Assembly (NCBI RefSeq): GCF_045287255.1
Contig: NZ_CP137142.1
Coordinates: 2,356,001 to 2,420,000 of the forward strand
Length of the DNA: 64,000 nt
Source: Henriciella sp045287255
GTDB lineage: Bacteria; Pseudomonadota; Alphaproteobacteria; Caulobacterales; Hyphomonadaceae
Direction of reading: 5' to 3'
Shown: positions 17,536 to 26,611 of the stretch, in pieces
How positions within the stretch are numbered: position 1 is the first letter of the stretch
Layout: each line of letters opens with the position of its first letter
Position numbers and translations under genes: made by a program
The notes under the pieces: generated by a model
Database searches by the model: none
Told to the model about the DNA's origin: nothing
Seen by the model: the letters and a program-made list of their open reading frames with translations, nothing else

Positions 17536-19103
17536 TGGGTATGCAAACCATCGGGCGTCCAACCACGCCATTCGCCACCGAAACTGAAACCACGCTCAGC
17601 GTCTCTGGCTCTCGCGGCCTGTTGCAGGCTGAAGGCCTGATCTTTGAGATTGGCTGCCCGCAGAAGACAGGCGTGGACCTGCCCGCCCCCAAAGGCCGCA
17701 AAGATCGTCTTGGCGGCGTGACCCGCAAGGCCGATACAGGCCTGCCCGGCCTCACTGAACCGGAGGCCGTGCGCCATTATATGCGCCTCAGCCAGCAGAA
17801 TTATGCCATCGACCTCGGCCTTTTCCCGCTCGGCTCCTGCACGATGAAGCACAACCCGCGGCTTAATGAAAAAGCGGCGCGGATGGCAGGCTTCGCCGAC
17901 ATTCATCCTATGCAGCCCCAGCGCACGGTTCAGGGCGCTCTGGAGCTGATTGATGAGCTCGCCACCTGGTTGAAAACCCTGACGGGCATGCCTGCCGTCG
18001 CAATGAGCCCGAAGGCTGGCGCGCATGGCGAACTATGCGGCATGCTGGCCATTCGGCAGGCCCTGATCGCGCGCGGTGAAGCCGATACACGCAAACGCGT
18101 GCTTGTCCCGGCTTCCGCCCACGGCACCAACCCGGCCACCGCCATCCAGTGCGGCTTTGTCGTCGACGAGATCAAGGCCAACGCTCGCGGCCGCGTCGAC
18201 ATGGATGATCTCAAGGCCAAGCTTGAGACCACTGACGATATTGCAGGCATCATGCTGACCAATCCCAACACGTGCGGCCTGTTTGAAACCGACATTCAGG
18301 AGATTGCAGACCTGATCCACGATGCAGGCGGCTATTTCTATTGTGATGGTGCGAACTTCAATGCGATTGTTGGCCGGGTTCGCCCCGGGGACCTCGGCAT
18401 CGATGCCATGCACATCAACCTGCACAAAACTTTCTCCACCCCACATGGTGGCGGTGGTCCTGGCTCTGGTCCGACTGTCCTGTCTGACGCGCTCGCGCCT
18501 TATGCGCCTGTCCCTTACGTCGTCAAAGACGATGATGGTTTCCGTCTCATTGAAGAGACTGAGGGTGAAGCCTCAGAGGCGTTTGGCCGCATGGTGGCTT
18601 TCCATGGCCAGATGGGCATGTTTGTCCGCTCCCTCGCCTATAAGCTCAGCCATGGCGCGGATGGCCTGAAACAGGTGGCTGAGGATGCCGTCCTTAACGC
18701 CAACTATATTCAAGCCCGTCTGAAATCGGTCATGACCCCGGCCTTTGACGGCTTCTGCATGCATGAGGCGCTGTTCTCAGATGCCTTTACCGCAGACGGC
18801 ATTGAGACTATCGATATTGCCAAGGCGATGATCGACGAAGGCTACCACCCGATGACCATGTACTTCCCATTGGTCGTGCATGGCGCCATGCTGATCGAAC
18901 CGACAGAGACCGAGAGCAAGCAGGAGCTCGACCGCTTCTGCGACAGCATGCTGTCCATCGCTGAGCGTGCCAAAGCCGGAGATGAGGCCCTGAAAGGTGC
19001 CCCATACCAAGCGCCGATGAAGCGCCTCGACGAAACCCGCGCGGCCCGTAAGCCAATCCTGAAATGGACACCGCCTGCCCCAGAGGCCATTGCAGCGGAA
19101 TAA
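17535..19103 (+). CDS. gcvPB: Glycine dehydrogenase (decarboxylating) subunit 2
   Basis: C-terminal half of the P protein, 522 residues, with PLP bound on the lysine of HINLHKTFSTPHGGGGPG. Also visible are YPLGSCTMK-like FPLGSCTMKHNPR, SPKAGAHGELCG and PASAHGTNPATA. The start ATG GGT ATG at 17535 overlaps the gcvPA stop (TAATG) and has AAGGAGGTGA 5 bases upstream, an exceptionally good ribosome site that should keep the two subunits in balance. It is the last gene of the operon and is followed by a terminator. Confidence 0.97.
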   Translation: MGMQTIGRPTTPFATETETTLSVSGSRGLLQAEGLIFEIGCPQKTGVDLPAPKGRKDRLGGVTRKADTGLPGLTEPEAVRHYMRLSQQNYAIDLGLFPLGSCTMKHNPRLNEKAARMAGFADIHPMQPQRTVQGALELIDELATWLKTLTGMPAVAMSPKAGAHGELCGMLAIRQALIARGEADTRKRVLVPASAHGTNPATAIQCGFVVDEIKANARGRVDMDDLKAKLETTDDIAGIMLTNPNTCGLFETDIQEIADLIHDAGGYFYCDGANFNAIVGRVRPGDLGIDAMHINLHKTFSTPHGGGGPGSGPTVLSDALAPYAPVPYVVKDDDGFRLIEETEGEASEAFGRMVAFHGQMGMFVRSLAYKLSHGADGLKQVAEDAVLNANYIQARLKSVMTPAFDGFCMHEALFSDAFTADGIETIDIAKAMIDEGYHPMTMYFPLVVHGAMLIEPTETESKQELDRFCDSMLSIAERAKAGDEALKGAPYQAPMKRLDETRAARKPILKWTPPAPEAIAAE

Positions 19104-19125
19104 GTGGCTCTTGCTACAGACGTAT

Positions 19126-19153
19126 AGCGGAGCTGGAAACGGCTCCGCTTTTT
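19126..19153 (+). terminator. Rho-independent terminator of the gcv operon
   Basis: Perfect 8-bp stem AGCGGAGC / GCTCCGCT with an 8-base loop followed by TTTT. Confidence 0.9.
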
Positions 19154-19284
19154 GTTTGCCGGGAAAACAGATCATTTCCCTTCACAACATTTCAAGACAG
19201 ATTGAGTAGACTGTGTGCCATAGTCTTGCCAGACTTCAGATACAAACCTTTTTCAGCATGGACATCAGCCACACTTGAAACCAT

Positions 19285-19632
19285 ATGACCACAATGCCTG
19301 ACGGTTCCCCTCACCTCGACCCGAAATCGGGACAAGCTCAAGCTGCACCTTTCGGTGCGGTCGGCGCAGGAATGCGCAGCCTGGTCAGACAGATGTTCGC
19401 GCTGATCGGTTTGTTGATGATCATTGTCGCAATCCCGATTGCCTTTGTGACCCCGATCCTGCCTATCGGCTTACCCATCGCAATTTTAGGCGTTGTGCTT
19501 TTAGGCCGAAATTCGGTTTGGGGGCGTCGCTGGATGGAAAGCGTGATCACGCGCCACCCGCGCGTTGAACGGTTTGCTCCGAACTGGCTGATGAAAGCTG
19601 TTTTCGGACGCGAAAAGCGCACAGGCCTTTAG
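19285..19632 (+). CDS. Small membrane protein of unknown function
   Basis: Protein of 115 residues. A polar N-terminus of about 28 residues is followed by two closely spaced hydrophobic segments (about 32-54 and 58-72) joined by a Pro/Gly-rich turn (TPILPIGLP), then a basic tail with WGRRWMES. The Pro-Gly hairpin between two helices resembles small PGPGW/DUF454-like inner-membrane proteins, but I cannot name the family with confidence. Start is ATG 19285; an ATG at 19294 is also possible. It is convergent with the atp operon, with a shared terminator region. Confidence 0.6.
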   Translation: MTTMPDGSPHLDPKSGQAQAAPFGAVGAGMRSLVRQMFALIGLLMIIVAIPIAFVTPILPIGLPIAILGVVLLGRNSVWGRRWMESVITRHPRVERFAPNWLMKAVFGREKRTGL

Positions 19633-19635
19633 ACA

Positions 19636-19666
19636 AAAAGAAAAGCCGAACAGCTAGGCCCGGCTT
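19636..19666 (-). terminator. Terminator of the atp (F0) operon
   Basis: On the minus strand AAGCCG and CGGCTT enclose a 12-base loop and are followed by TTTTCTTTTTGT. It lies 36 bases beyond the atpF stop. Confidence 0.75.
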
Positions 19667-19701
19667 CATCTAGACTTTAATTCTGATCGAGAGACCAAGC
19701 T

Positions 19702-20304
19702 TTAGTTCAGACGTCCCTCAATCTCGCCAAGGGCCTTGTCGAAAAGCCCGTCAGCCTCTTTCGAGCCAGAGAGAATTTCGCGGGCAGCCTCTGTCGCAGC
19801 ATCGGCAGCAGCACGACGTACTTCGGCTTCAGCCTCTGCCTCAGCACGCGCGATCCGAGCTTCAGCCTGTGCTTCACGACGGGCAACCTTGCTTTCAAGA
19901 TCAGCTTTCGCCTGCTTCATCATCGCATCCGCATCGGCCTTGGCGCGCTTGACGATATCTTCGGCCAGCGCATCGGCTTCCTTAGCTTTACGCTCAGCCT
20001 CTGCAAGCGCCTTAGAGGCCTCCTCGCGCAAGGTTTTGGCTTCTTCCAGTTGCACACGGATATTGTCAGCGCGCTTATCCAGCGCTCCGAAAATCAGTTT
20101 GAACCCGCCGACCCACCAGACAAACACCAGAAAGACAACCAGAGCCGCAAACGCCACCAGTGTGGTCGTATCTGTCAGACCATAGGTAAGATACCCAAAG
20201 CCAACCGCTTCATCACGGGGCTTATCACTCTTTTCAGCCGCGGCCAGAGCCATGGGCGCAAGTGACATCATCGCGCTGGTCAGCAAGAAAGATCTAGCAA
20301 ACAT
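19702..20304 (-). CDS. atpF: ATP synthase F0 subunit b
   Basis: Protein of 200 residues, part of the peripheral stalk linking F0 to F1. A cleavable-looking hydrophobic N-terminus ends in APMALAAAE, followed by a membrane segment (about 47-68, TLVAFAALVVFLVFVWW) and a long Ala/Glu/Lys-rich coiled coil. Last gene of atpI-B-E-F'-F on the minus strand, 4 bases after b'. Alphaproteobacteria keep two b-type genes in this order with b last. The F1 genes are not in the window, as usual for this group. Confidence 0.92.
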   Translation of the reverse strand: MFARSFLLTSAMMSLAPMALAAAEKSDKPRDEAVGFGYLTYGLTDTTTLVAFAALVVFLVFVWWVGGFKLIFGALDKRADNIRVQLEEAKTLREEASKALAEAERKAKEADALAEDIVKRAKADADAMMKQAKADLESKVARREAQAEARIARAEAEAEAEVRRAAADAATEAAREILSGSKEADGLFDKALGEIEGRLN

Positions 20305-20308
20305 CGCC

Positions 20309-20860
20309 CTACCCTTTCAGAACTGAACCAACAGCAGACTTTGCTGCGGTCTTCGTTGTTTTCACGCCAAGGCGATCTGTCAGTACTTGTACGGTATCAG
20401 TCGCGATCTCGGCGACATTGGCCATCGCAGAGGTACGCAGCTCTGTGATCCGGGCTTCTGCCGCTTCAAGCTTGGTATTGATGTCAGCATCAACCTTGGC
20501 GGTCTGGGCGGCCAGATCGGCATCGATCTTGGCTCTTGCCGCATCAGCAGTTTCACGCGCTTTACCACGCGCTTCAGCCATTCGAACTTCCAGAGCCTTC
20601 TGCGCGCTATCGGCCTCATCAGAGAAGCGCTGCGCATCGTCCAGATCATCCGCCAGTGTGCTCTGACGCGTTTCAATCGTACTGCCAAGCTTGGGCAGGA
20701 TGAAACGTGAGAGCATAAAGTACAAAAAGCCGAACAGCAGCAGGGTCCAGAAAATCTGGGATGGAAAGTGCCACGTATCCAAAGGTGGGAAGACACTGCT
20801 GGCCGATTGGGCCGCGTCATCAGCACCGGATGCAGCAAAAGGGATGAGCAAGGTCATCAT
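20309..20860 (-). CDS. atpF2: ATP synthase F0 subunit b'
   Basis: Second peripheral-stalk subunit, about 183 residues. Its hydrophobic segment WHFPSQIFWTLLLFGFLYFMLSRFI matches b' proteins, followed by LPKLGSTIETRQSTLADDLDDAQR and a coiled coil. Three start codons lie in a row (GTG 20863, ATG 20860, ATG 20857). AAGGCG upstream fits either ATG. Also called atpG or atpX in some genomes. Confidence 0.93.
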   Translation of the reverse strand: MMTLLIPFAASGADDAAQSASSVFPPLDTWHFPSQIFWTLLLFGFLYFMLSRFILPKLGSTIETRQSTLADDLDDAQRFSDEADSAQKALEVRMAEARGKARETADAARAKIDADLAAQTAKVDADINTKLEAAEARITELRTSAMANVAEIATDTVQVLTDRLGVKTTKTAAKSAVGSVLKG

Positions 20861-20942
20861 CACACGCCTTATCTGTCTGTTCGGTCATGCAGGCGACGAT
20901 AAAAACCGTCGCCCATCAGGATAATCGCTCTACAGGGCTGTC

Positions 20943-21167
20943 TTAGACAGCAAAGAGCAGCAGCATTGCCACAACGAAGGCAAACAGGCCAAGCGCTTCG
21001 GCAAGGGCTGCACCAACGAAGAGGTTACCAGTTTGCTGAGCAGCAGCAGACGGATTGCGCAGAGCACCGTCCAGGAAGCTACCGAAGATGTTGCCCACAC
21101 CGATCGCAGCGCCGATCATGCCGAAACACGCAAGGCCTGCGCCGATATACTTCATACCTTCTTCCAT
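20943..21167 (-). CDS. atpE: ATP synthase F0 subunit c
   Basis: Proteolipid of 74 residues that forms the rotor ring. Two membrane helices are joined by the polar loop RNP (residues 37-39). The proton-carrying Glu is at about residue 57 in AALAEALG. The glycine-rich GAAIGVGNIFGSFLDGALRNPSA pattern is standard. The cognate residues for Na+ binding are not evident, so it is probably H+-driven. Confidence 0.97.
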   Translation of the reverse strand: MEEGMKYIGAGLACFGMIGAAIGVGNIFGSFLDGALRNPSAAAQQTGNLFVGAALAEALGLFAFVVAMLLLFAV

Positions 21168-21254
21168 TGGGAATCTCCTATTCGAGGGAAGTCTTTAAGG
21201 TTGCGACGCCCGATAACGCTTTGAGACGGAACGTCAAGTTGGTCTAAGGCCTCA

Positions 21255-22046
21255 TTAGTGCGACGGATGCAGCGCATCATTGAGGTAAATGACGGTCAGG
21301 ATGGCAAACACGAAGGCCTGCAAGAACGCCACGAGGAATTCGAGAGCATTAATCGTTGCTCCGGCGAGGAAGGAAACAACTGCGCCAGCGATCAGCAATC
21401 CACCCGCAGACGCCATCATAACAGCAAAGCCTGCAAACAGTTTCAGGATGATGTGACCGGCCAGCATGTTTGCAAACAAACGCAGAGCCAGGGTCAGTGG
21501 ACGCGCCAGAAATGAAATCACTTCAATCGGGATCAGCAGCGTATAAAGCGCAATCTTGCCAATCGCTGGCATATCACCAAGCGGTGGAGCGAACAGGTTC
21601 AGGAAGCCCAGACCGTTCTTATAGAACCCATAAAAGATGACGATTGAGATCACCATCATGGCCAGCGTTGCCGTTACAGCAATATGACTGGTGGTCGTAA
21701 AGGCAAAAGGCAGCATGCCAACGAGGTTTGCAAACAGCACAAAGAAGAAGAGCGTGAAGACCAGTGGGAAGAATTTCAGACCTTCTTCACCAGAGATACC
21801 GCGGATCATATCGGCAATAAACGTATAGCCCAGCTCACCAATGCTTTGCAGGCGACCGGGGACCAGCGCCTTGCGGTTTGCTGCCATACCAAAGAAAGTC
21901 AGGATCAACAGAACCCCGACAATCATCCAGAATGTGGAATTAGTGAAATCAAGCTGAAAGCCAGCAATATCAATATCGAGCAGGCTCTTGATCTTAAACT
22001 GTGAGATCGGATCGTTCGCCGCGGCGCCGCCAAAGAACTGGTTCAT
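21255..22046 (-). CDS. atpB: ATP synthase F0 subunit a
   Basis: Protein of 263 residues, the stator half of the proton channel. It has at least five membrane segments and the essential Arg in LALRLFANMLAGH. The start at 22046 (MNQFFGGAAANDPISQF) is chosen because its ATGA overlaps the atpI stop by 4 bases; the frame is open further upstream but that part belongs to atpI in another frame. Confidence 0.96.
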   Translation of the reverse strand: MNQFFGGAAANDPISQFKIKSLLDIDIAGFQLDFTNSTFWMIVGVLLILTFFGMAANRKALVPGRLQSIGELGYTFIADMIRGISGEEGLKFFPLVFTLFFFVLFANLVGMLPFAFTTTSHIAVTATLAMMVISIVIFYGFYKNGLGFLNLFAPPLGDMPAIGKIALYTLLIPIEVISFLARPLTLALRLFANMLAGHIILKLFAGFAVMMASAGGLLIAGAVVSFLAGATINALEFLVAFLQAFVFAILTVIYLNDALHPSH

Positions 22047-22411
22047 GGGGTATCTGTCCCGTTTGTCTTGTCGTCGTCGGCCTGCGCCAACGCTTGAGCT
22101 TCTAGCTCTGCATTGAAGTTTCGGTACGCGCGTATACCACCCAAAACACCCGCTGCAACCCCGAAGCCGAACATAATCAGCAGGAATAGGGGCGACGTTT
22201 TGAACCACCCATCAAGAGCAATACCGATTGCCAGCCCGACAAGGGTAGCCGCGGTGAATTCCGCAGCAAACCGCATAGCAAGGCCCGCGCCAGAGATGGA
22301 CTGGTAACGCTCAACGGTTTTTTCGCTAGGGCCTTCCAGCGCCTTGCGCGCCTTCTGCGCCTTGGCAAGTCGGCTCTTGAGATCATCAGGTGATGGTTTT
22401 GTTTCAGGCAT
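22043..22411 (-). CDS. atpI: ATP synthase assembly protein I
   Basis: Protein of 122 residues with a charged, helical N-terminus and two membrane segments (GLAMRFAAEFTAATLVGLAIGIALDGWF and LFLLIMFGFGVAAGVLGGIRA). It matches AtpI, a chaperone thought to help assemble the c-ring. First gene of the F0 operon, overlapping atpB by 4 bases. The divergent DUF983 gene lies 106 bases away, and the promoter must lie there. Confidence 0.92.
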   Translation of the reverse strand: MPETKPSPDDLKSRLAKAQKARKALEGPSEKTVERYQSISGAGLAMRFAAEFTAATLVGLAIGIALDGWFKTSPLFLLIMFGFGVAAGVLGGIRAYRNFNAELEAQALAQADDDKTNGTDTP

Positions 22412-22517
22412 TTCAGTGACTTAGCATGATTTGTCGCGCCTTGCGCTAGTTCGTCTCACTTCGCATTCATACAGCCAGTCAGTATGTCAGCACCAGTAAA
22501 AACGGCATGAGGCGAGT

Positions 22518-22919
22518 ATGTTTGAACATCCAATACGATCCGGCCTGTCCCTGAAATGTGGGCGGTGTGGTGAAGGCAAACTGTTTGGTGCTTACCTCAA
22601 GTTCAAGCCTTCCTGTGACCATTGCGGTCTGGACTATGGCGACGCGGATACAGCAGATGGTCCTGCATTTTTCGTAAGCTCCTTAATCATGATTGTGTTT
22701 GCACCTTTCTATTTCCTTCTGCCGATTCTCGAAGCGCCCCTGCTAATGAAAATCGCGCTTTGGATTGGCCTGCTCGGAACGATGATCCTGACTGGTTACC
22801 TCCTGTTGCCCCGCTTCAAAGCCATTCTGTTCAATCTTCAAATTCAGAATCAGGCTGAGGAAGCCAAATTTGAAAGCACAGGCAGTCACGGCAAAGCGCC
22901 CAAGAACTGGAAGCACTAA
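22518..22919 (+). CDS. DUF983 membrane protein with zinc ribbon
   Basis: Protein of 133 residues. Four N-terminal cysteines, CGRCGEG and CDHCGLD, form a likely zinc ribbon. They are followed by DADTADGPAFFV, a conserved segment of the family, and two hydrophobic helices (about 52-72 and 77-97). DUF983 proteins are common near cytochrome oxidase and DNA-uptake loci in alphaproteobacteria; their role is unknown. Its divergence from atpI is probably incidental. Confidence 0.88.
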   Translation: MFEHPIRSGLSLKCGRCGEGKLFGAYLKFKPSCDHCGLDYGDADTADGPAFFVSSLIMIVFAPFYFLLPILEAPLLMKIALWIGLLGTMILTGYLLLPRFKAILFNLQIQNQAEEAKFESTGSHGKAPKNWKH

Positions 22920-23018
22920 ACATTTCACTGCGCTTCAAAGAGGCTCCGGCCTTTTGCCTCAGGCCTTTTGGTTTATGGCATAGCCTTAGCGAAAACAGCG
23001 CAAGGATACCTCACAGCT

Positions 23019-24200
23019 GTGAAGATCGATACGCTCATTCTCGGAGCCGGGGCGGCTGGCCTGTTCTGTGGCGCGCGAGCGGCTGCGCGCGGGCGAAAGG
23101 TTCTGGTCCTCGATCACGCAAAAAAGCCTGCTGACAAAGTTCGCATTTCTGGTGGTGGCCGCTGCAATTTCACTAACCTGCATACTGAACCAAAGGCCTT
23201 CCTGTCGGAAAACCCACATTTCGCGAAATCCGCCCTTGCCCGATATGGCCCATGGGATTTCTGCTCCCTGATGGCCGAGCATGGCCTGTCATGGACAGAG
23301 AAAACCCTTGGCCAACTCTTCTGTGACCAGAAAAGTGGCGCGGTGATCAAGCTCCTGCTTGATGAGCTGGAACAAGCAGGCGGCGAACTGCGCCTGCAAA
23401 CCACGATTGGCGAAGTCCGCCATACCGGCACCCATTTTGAAGTCCTGACCAGTGAAGGCGCGTTTGAGGCTGAAAGCCTCGTCATCGCGACAGGCGGACT
23501 CTCCATACCGAAAATGGGCGCAACGGGCTTTGCTTATGATCTTGCCCGGCAGTTTGGTCATGACATCATTCCGACGCGGCCGGCTCTGGTACCACTCACC
23601 TTTACCGGCAAGCTGCATGAGGATTTCGCGGCAATATCAGGTGTCTCCATCCCGGTTGAAGCGCGCGCTGAAACCGGACCCTCCTTTGTCGAGAACCTGC
23701 TGTTCACCCATCGCGGGCTCTCCGGACCTGCTATCTTGCAAATCTCATCCTATTGGCATGAGAGCCAGCCTGTCAGCATCGACCTCCTGCCCGGCGCTGA
23801 TGCCCGCGAGATGTTACACGCCCTGCGCGCAGATCAGCCCAAAGCTACGCTGGCCCAAGCCTTTGCAGCGAGCTTTCCTGCCCGCTTCGCCGATATGCTG
23901 GCCAGCCAACCGACCATGCCAACCAAGCGCCTAGCTGAACTGTCCAATCAGGACATCGATCAGATCGCCCAGATCTTGAAAGCCTGGCGCTTTACCCCGG
24001 TCGGGACCGAAGGCTGGCGTACAGCAGAGGTGACAGCAGGCGGGATCAATACAAATGGCCTGTCATCGCAGACTCTGGAAAGCAAACATCAGCCCGGTCT
24101 CTTCTTTATCGGCGAATGCGTCGATGTCACCGGCTGGCTCGGTGGGTACAACTTTCAATGGGCGTGGGCCAGCGCGGCCGCCGCCGCTGAAGTCGTATAG
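23019..24200 (+). CDS. HI0933-family flavoprotein (YhiN-like oxidoreductase)
   Basis: Protein of about 393 residues. An N-terminal FAD-binding GAGAAGL, the family signature ISGGGRCNFTN, VIATGGLSIPKMGATG, and a C-terminal AEVTAGGIN ... GLFFIGECVDVTGWLGGYNFQWAWASA place it in the HI0933/YhiN family, predicted NAD(P)H or quinol-linked flavoproteins without an assigned reaction. Start GTG at 23019 (VKIDTLILGAG) fits the Rossmann start; AAGGA is rather far upstream (13 bases). TTG 22968 in the same frame is an alternative. Confidence 0.88.
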   Translation: MKIDTLILGAGAAGLFCGARAAARGRKVLVLDHAKKPADKVRISGGGRCNFTNLHTEPKAFLSENPHFAKSALARYGPWDFCSLMAEHGLSWTEKTLGQLFCDQKSGAVIKLLLDELEQAGGELRLQTTIGEVRHTGTHFEVLTSEGAFEAESLVIATGGLSIPKMGATGFAYDLARQFGHDIIPTRPALVPLTFTGKLHEDFAAISGVSIPVEARAETGPSFVENLLFTHRGLSGPAILQISSYWHESQPVSIDLLPGADAREMLHALRADQPKATLAQAFAASFPARFADMLASQPTMPTKRLAELSNQDIDQIAQILKAWRFTPVGTEGWRTAEVTAGGINTNGLSSQTLESKHQPGLFFIGECVDVTGWLGGYNFQWAWASAAAAAEVV

Positions 24201-24236
24201 ATAAAGCCCATCTTTTGTGCGGTGCGTCAGTAATTT

Positions 24237-24276
24237 GATCTATAGATCGTGTTTATAAAATCGATTGGATCGATAG
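24237..24276. promoter_or_regulatory. Paired palindromes upstream of katG (candidate OxyR-type site)
   Basis: GATCTATAGATC (24237-24248) is a perfect 12-bp palindrome. ATCGAT-TGG-ATCGAT (24260-24274) is a second one, its centre about 24 bases on. The outer sequences CTATAGATC and GATCGATAG are also inverted with one mismatch. Spaced ATAG/CTAT-like half sites are typical of OxyR, but the match to its consensus is weak. Position: 66-105 bases before the katG start. Confidence 0.4.
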
Positions 24277-24341
24277 ACCACGCCAAGCTATATTCTCGCC
24301 ATAGTAGAATTTCCCAGATCCAGACACACCAAGGAGATGAT

Positions 24342-26495
24342 ATGGCTGATGATATGAGATGTCCGGTAATGCATGCGACCGGCAATGTGGCAAACCACGA
24401 TTGGTGGCCTGAGCAGCTCAACCTCAAGGTCCTCAACCAGAATGCCCCACAGGTCAGCCCGCTTGGCGACACTTTTGACTATGCCGAGGCCTTCAAAAGC
24501 CTCGACCTGAAAGCCCTTAAGAAAGATCTGACCGATCTGATGAGCGACTCTCAGGATTGGTGGCCTGCCGATTATGGTACTTATGCAGGCCTCTTCGTGC
24601 GTATGGCCTGGCATAGCGCAGGCACCTACCGGACTTATGATGGCCGCGGCGGCGCTGGATCAGGTTCACAGCGCTTTGCTCCCCTGAACAGCTGGCCGGA
24701 TAATGGCAACCTCGACAAGGCCCGCCGTCTGCTTTGGCCGATCAAACAGAAATATGGCAACAAGATTTCCTGGGCTGACCTCATGGTTCTGGCCGGAAAC
24801 GTCGCCATGGAATCTTGTGGCTTTAAGACCTTTGGCTTTGGTGGCGGTCGCGCAGACTGGTTTGAGCCAGAAGAAGACATCTACTGGGGGCCTGAAACTG
24901 AATGGCTCGGCGACAACCGCTATTCTGGGGATCGCGAACTGGCCACACCTCTAGGTGCTGTGCAGATGGGTCTCATCTATGTGAACCCGGAAGGCCCGAA
25001 CGGTAATCCAGACCCAATCAAATCCGCTTTCGACATTCGCGACACGTTCGGCCGCATGGCCATGGATGATTATGAAACCGTGGCACTGGTCGCCGGGGGT
25101 CACACCTTCGGTAAAGGCCACGGCGCGGGTCCTGAAGCGCATGTTGGACGTGAGCCGGAAGGCGCACCAATGGCCAATATGGGCTTTGGCTGGATCAACA
25201 GCCACGGCACAGGCAAAGGCGACGACACGACTACCGCTGGCTTTGAAGGGGCTTGGACGCCCACTCCGAACAAGTGGAACATGGAATATTTCGAAGTTCT
25301 GCTTGGCTATGAATGGCACCAAGTCACCAGCGCCTCTGGTCACGTCCAGTGGCAGCCAAAGCCCGGTCAAGGCGCCCCGGAAGCCCCAATGGCACATGAC
25401 CCTTCGAAGACCCAGCCGCTTATGATGACCACAGCGGACATGGCTCTGAAAATGTTCCCGGACTATGCGAAAATCTCGCAGCACTTCCTTGATAATCCAG
25501 AGGAGTTTGCTGACGCCTATGCGCGCGCATGGTTTAAGCTGACCCACCGCGATATGGGCCCGATCCAGTGTTATCTCGGCGAAGAAGTCCCATCAGAACA
25601 GCTGATCTGGCAAGACCCTATCCCGCCACACACGGGCGGAGTGATCAATGATGCTGAAATTGCTGATCTGAAGGCGCAGATTCTTAGCTCTGGTCTGTCC
25701 GTTTCACAGCTTGTGAACACAGCCTGGGCGTCCGCCTCAACCTTCCGTGGCTCGGACAAGCGTGGCGGTGCCAATGGCGCCCGTATTCGCCTGGCGCCAC
25801 AGAAAGACTGGGACGTGAATGTTAGCTCTGGTGTACCAGCGGTGATTGCAAAGCTTGAAGAGATTCAGGCCGCCTTCAATGCCAGCGGCACACAAGTCTC
25901 TCTGGCAGACCTGATCGTCCTTGGCGGCAGTGCTGCGATTGAGAAAGCCAGTGGGGCCTCCGTTCCGTTCACACCGGGCCGTGGCGACACAACCCAAGAG
26001 CTGACCGATATTGCATCGTTTGAAGTTCTGGAGCCCAAATATGACGGTTTCCGCAACTATAAGAACACTGATGACCCACGTTCGACAGAGGCCCTTCTGG
26101 TCGACAAGGCCGCTCTGCTGACCCTGACAGCGCCAGAAATGACCGTTCTGGTCGGTGGTTTGCGTGTCCTCGGCGCGAATGCTGGTGGCTCAACGCATGG
26201 TGTTCTGACCGACAGTGTTGGTACGCTCAGCAATGACTATTTCGTCAACTTGCTCGACATGGGTGTTGAGTGGAGCTCGACAGACGCAGGTGAAGAGACC
26301 TTTGAAGGCCGTGATCGTGCAACAGGTGCCGTGAAGTTCACGGGAACACGTGCGGATCTCGTCTTCGGATCAAACTCAATCCTACGCGGTGTGGCCGAAA
26401 TCTATGCCCAGAGCGACTCGAAAGACCGCTTTGTCAAAGACTTCATCGCCGCTTGGACCAAGGTCATGAACCTTGATCGATTTGATCTGGCCTAA
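24342..26495 (+). CDS. katG: Catalase-peroxidase
   Basis: Haem enzyme of 717 residues that destroys hydrogen peroxide and has peroxidase activity. Distal-site RMAWHSAGTYR carries the catalytic Arg, the Trp of the Met-Tyr-Trp adduct and the His; the Tyr is in GLIYVNPEGP and the Met in FGRMAMDD. Proximal haem ligand His is in VAGGHTFGK. The inactive C-terminal duplicate domain is present, so the protein is full length. ATG 24342 is chosen because AAGGAG lies 5 bases upstream. It is monocistronic between its own promoter with palindromes and a terminator. Confidence 0.97.
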   Translation: MADDMRCPVMHATGNVANHDWWPEQLNLKVLNQNAPQVSPLGDTFDYAEAFKSLDLKALKKDLTDLMSDSQDWWPADYGTYAGLFVRMAWHSAGTYRTYDGRGGAGSGSQRFAPLNSWPDNGNLDKARRLLWPIKQKYGNKISWADLMVLAGNVAMESCGFKTFGFGGGRADWFEPEEDIYWGPETEWLGDNRYSGDRELATPLGAVQMGLIYVNPEGPNGNPDPIKSAFDIRDTFGRMAMDDYETVALVAGGHTFGKGHGAGPEAHVGREPEGAPMANMGFGWINSHGTGKGDDTTTAGFEGAWTPTPNKWNMEYFEVLLGYEWHQVTSASGHVQWQPKPGQGAPEAPMAHDPSKTQPLMMTTADMALKMFPDYAKISQHFLDNPEEFADAYARAWFKLTHRDMGPIQCYLGEEVPSEQLIWQDPIPPHTGGVINDAEIADLKAQILSSGLSVSQLVNTAWASASTFRGSDKRGGANGARIRLAPQKDWDVNVSSGVPAVIAKLEEIQAAFNASGTQVSLADLIVLGGSAAIEKASGASVPFTPGRGDTTQELTDIASFEVLEPKYDGFRNYKNTDDPRSTEALLVDKAALLTLTAPEMTVLVGGLRVLGANAGGSTHGVLTDSVGTLSNDYFVNLLDMGVEWSSTDAGEETFEGRDRATGAVKFTGTRADLVFGSNSILRGVAEIYAQSDSKDRFVKDFIAAWTKVMNLDRFDLA

Positions 26496-26551
26496 ACCAA
26501 TAGGCTGACAACCCACGCGGCCTGGACTTTCCGAGCGTTCAGGCCAAATGG

Positions 26552-26585
26552 CAGGGCGGCACCATCAACCGTGCCGCCCTGTTTG
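26552..26585 (+). terminator. Terminator after katG
   Basis: Perfect 11-bp GC-rich stem CAGGGCGGCAC / GTGCCGCCCTG with an 8-base loop and a short TTT tail. The weak T tract lowers confidence. Confidence 0.7.
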
Positions 26586-26611
26586 CGAGTCGTTTTCAGG
26601 AAAGGCCAAGC

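Noticed and set aside
21255..22208. Longer N-terminus for AtpB (from 22208)
   Set aside because: The extra 54 residues overlap atpI in another frame and do not resemble subunit a; ATG 22046 with the ATGA overlap is standard.
24951..25547. 198-codon minus-strand frame
   Set aside because: Antisense to katG; no ribosome site or recognisable domain.
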